A DNA stretch of 64,000 nucleotides from Lepeophtheirus salmonis. Taxonomy: Eukaryota; Arthropoda; Copepoda; Siphonostomatoida; Caligidae. Under the pieces are notes generated by a model, which saw only the letters and a program-made list of their open reading frames with translations, made no database searches and was not told the origin of the DNA. Below, piece by piece: positions 60,920 to 64,000 of this stretch. Both the position numbers and the translations under genes were made by a program. Location: assembly GCF_016086655.4 (NCBI RefSeq), contig NC_052144.2, positions 27,063,896 through 27,127,895 of the forward strand. Reading direction: 5' to 3'. Positions within the stretch are counted from its first letter, which is position 1. Each line of letters begins with the position of its first letter.

Positions 60920-63330
60920 TATATATTATAAAAAGAAAAAAGTGTTTCGGAAGTAATAAGGATTGTCGTTCTGGTAAAATTCCATTATTGGGAATTTGTT
61001 GGTACTTTGTTTAACATAAAAACTTTAAACCAAGTTATTCTTCAATATGCACTATCGTTTAATTTAATGAACTATAAATTATTAAGTTAAGAATACTGAG
61101 GGGTTAAATAAACCAATATATCTGAATGTAATAAGTTTGATATTGTCTTTATTTATGTTCATATTGGACCTTTTATAGTAATTCTTTTAAAAAATACAGT
61201 ACTTTAAAATCCTCCCGTCTTAATAATAAAAAGGTTTAATTAATGAAGAAAAACGAAGGGAGGAAGACAATATTTGGGGATGGAGCTGTTTCGCGACAGG
61301 TATATAAAAATGAAAATTTAATAAGTTAAATTGATTAAATTTAACATTTTAATAATGTCAATTTTTATAAAATATTGTTTTAAATATTTTGTTGAAACGA
61401 TGACAACCATTATTAACTCATTTAATTTTCAAAAGTTACATACATTTTAAAAATTGTTTGTATTTATTTTAATTACAGCTTAACAAAAATTATAAATTAA
61501 GTTTTATATATATTTGAAAAAAAATACAAAACTATAATCTATTCCTAGAAGCCAGATCTCATTTTGAAACCATTGGAGTGATGCTTAATTTATTTGTTAA
61601 GTAAAATTTGATAATATTAATGATGAAAAAGTATTAGATAAATTATGTCAATAATAATAATGTATATTGATGAAATTTAAAAAAAAACAAAAAGTCTGTA
61701 AACACATTAGCCTTGAGTGTTATGTAAAGCAGGTGGCATCATAACTTCCTTCTTCCAAAGTATTACTGGAAAGTTATATAAATCAGAAAGTTGTAACTTT
61801 GTTTTATATTAATGTTATACATTTAAAATTTTGGTTAAGGCAATTTTAAAAATCATATAAAGTAGGTGACATCCTTCATTGAACGAACCCAACTTTGGTA
61901 TTTTATTTTTTGTTTAATCTTAAATAAATTTCCAATAAAATTTTTTAGAGAAATTATTATTTTTATACAAAAAGATGCAAAACTAAATTAAAAGCAGATC
62001 TTATTTATAGTTACGGATAATTATTTGATTAAATAATACGTATTTGGTCAATAAATTTGGATTTTTGGGTATACATCTTGGTGACAATTGCTCAATTTAG
62101 ACAAACTGCACCAATTTATAATTTGATAGAATAGTATCAAGTAAAATGTTATGGGTAAAAACTATGCTAATCTGCTCATAAAAGTTATTTCACAATGGAA
62201 TTAACACCCTTTAAAAGCAGACTCGTGAGTCTCTTTGCAATGTTAATAAATACTATTTTTTTACTTTTTTGTGCAAAAGTAATGCATAAAAGTTTTTTGC
62301 AATTTTCTTCGCGAATTTATTTCATTTTGGCCTTCTCATCTGCACAAATATTTCATGGATTATTGTTGGTGTATTAATTGAAATGTATAATTTTTTTTTT
62401 TTTAATTCATAATAATACATTTTATTTTGGTAACTTAAATTTAATTTTCAGTACACCCAAAAGTTCAAAACAAATGACTTTGTGTAAAAAATTGACGATA
62501 GTTTGTTTAAGAATATATAATTTGGTACCTATTTATTTTGAGAAAAATTATTTTAGTTTGCTTTGATGTTGACAAGCCTCGTATATATGCATTTAATTTT
62601 ATATATTTAATAAATGTAGCCCCATATTTTTGCAAACAGAGCTTTCCCCCAATTTTTCTACTTATACAAACAACATTATTATTCGTTGAAACCGTTCCTA
62701 AAACTTTTGAAGGTTGTTTAATATTCCTTAATATTTATATCTATCAGTTTTGAAAATTTAAGAACAATGTATTTCGTATTTTTTGAGAAAATTGATATCC
62801 AATGTCAAATTTTCCATTTTTTATTGGCTCAAGAAAAAGAAATTTGACCTTCAATAAGCCCTCAAACAATTCGAACTTTGATACATATATTTAAAAGTGA
62901 AAGTGTAGAACAGTATTATTACTTATTGTCTGAAAAGCTTCAATAAAAAATAATCAGAAAAGTAAATTTAAATATGGTTTTGTATTTATTTTAGTTACTT
63001 TTGTAGAAAAGTAATTTTTTGTATAAAATACAAGAAAGTCAAATGCACTTTTAAAAAAAAATAAGTTTTATAAAAGTACACAAAATTTGTCATTAATATG
63101 CTTATGTTACTCCCTTCCCCCCTCGAAAATTACTCCTTCCTATTCAAAATAGGAAAGCAATTATGTACACGCTCTACATGTACTTCGTATGTTACGCACA
63201 TTTCTGAAGATTTACTTTAAATATGTAATAGAATAATTTTGGAATTCAGGAAAAAGGACTCAGAATATATTTAAATTCTATATTCTAATTATATAATTTC
63301 ATTTTTATACTTGTTTAATTCATAAAGGAC
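60920..63330. other. Non-coding stretch
   Basis: No supported gene. Plus-strand frames at 62195-62753 are short, hydrophobic and unrecognised. Confidence 0.45.
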
Positions 63331-63900
63331 AATTTGGATGGGAAGGTGGGGGTTTCAGAAATTGAGGAGTTACGTCATCGGTGGGACTATTTTTGGTATG
63401 GCGTAGTATTTCTACAAGATCCTTTTTTAATATCCGTACTGTTTGAATTACGTCAAAATGGCAGTCTTAGCGTTGATTCCAGGGGCTTATTGACTCTATA
63501 ATTACGATTTTTTTGGCGATTACCAGGAAAGTTTATCATTTTTTTTATTTCTTGTCTTGTTCTAAAACATGTGCAGTATATGTAAAAGTTTATGATTTTT
63601 TTATTTTATAATTCATTCTATTCGAGTTCAGTTCAACATATAATAAATCAAATGGTAGCCAAGTCTCCAAGCATTCTACCCAAAATGTAAAAAGCTAATT
63701 GTTATTTAAATGTAGCTAATTTTCTAGTTAATTTAAAATTGGCTCTTTTGGCAATTCCACCTACATCTAAAGACAAGTGTTTCAATTAGTATTATGTCGG
63801 ATCTTATATACGAGCAAGGGCCGTGGTTCAGTCCGGTCTAGTCCTAATTGGTAGTCCTTTAAGAAGGAAAAATCGATCCCTTGTGACGTAATTGCGGAAT
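63331..63900. other. Possible repeat of unknown class
   Basis: Base composition is more balanced here, and the two ends carry TTACGTCATCGGTGGGA (about 63370) and TTGTGACGTAATTGCGG (about 63880), which are weakly inverted. GTGGTTCAGTCC at about 63825 resembles a Pol III B box without a matching A box. No reading frame is open. It could be a short inverted-repeat element. Confidence 0.25.
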
Positions 63901-64000
63901 TTAATCGTTTTTTTAATTATTCTGTTATGCTAGTAAAAATATACATAATATCTTCGTATGATATTGTTTAAAAATAAAAAAATAATATTCTTTAGAAGAT

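Noticed and set aside
61240..61299. A possible exon reading NEGRKTIFGDGAVSRQ followed by GTATAT
   Set aside because: No convincing acceptor lies upstream and it does not fit the phase left open by the exon at 58464. It is too short to support.
1..64000. CRISPR array, bacterial operon, phage or rRNA
   Set aside because: No regular spaced repeats, ribosome-binding sites, dense ORFs or conserved rRNA strings. Introns, SINEs and mariners show this is animal nuclear DNA.

Overview
The window looks like AT-rich, gene-poor nuclear DNA from an arthropod. Its transposase fragments resemble families I recall as abundant in parasitic copepods, with the salmon louse Lepeophtheirus salmonis as the best single guess. 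That identification comes from memory of the families, not from a search. There are no operons and no long intact ORFs. The features are decayed transposons, a few retroelement pieces, a SINE family and two convincing host exons.

Layout. 1-11 kb: mostly featureless A+T-rich DNA with a Tc1/mariner corpse (4.6-5.1 kb), a tRNA-type SINE on the minus strand (7.3 kb) and the first copy of a ~340 bp direct repeat (10.5 kb). 11-20 kb: a second SINE in opposite orientation, two related mariner derivatives (13.6 and 15.8 kb, the second a fold-back), the second direct-repeat copy (16.5 kb), a piggyBac scrap (17.6 kb) and a short inverted-repeat element (18.9 kb). 20-24 kb: two same-strand pieces resembling P-type (THAP9-like) transposase. 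29.9-36 kb: a mariner N-terminus, the reverse-transcriptase half of a LINE on the minus strand, a deleted mariner with terminal repeats, and a mariner of the classic TMDETW type. 37.4-39.1 kb: a possible host exon, a SETMAR-type mariner and another deleted transposase.

The host gene. Two plus-strand exons (44.9-45.2 kb and 58.26-58.46 kb) join in frame across a ~13 kb intron. They encode a basic, serine-rich stretch with a repeated RR-x-S/T-L-A-x-L-G motif. I do not recognise the protein. The window probably holds only part of its coding sequence. The intron holds at least three mariner-type elements, two SINE scraps and a LINE (ORF1-like region plus endonuclease) interrupted by a mariner.

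Common theme. No transposase here is intact. In several elements the N-terminal DNA-binding part and the C-terminus survive with the catalytic middle deleted, often between recognisable terminal inverted repeats. These are non-autonomous derivatives mobilised by relatives elsewhere. I found no CRISPR, bacterial, rRNA or canonical tRNA features, and no convincing new biological system. The most unusual items are the fold-back mariner, the P-type remnants and the unidentified host gene.
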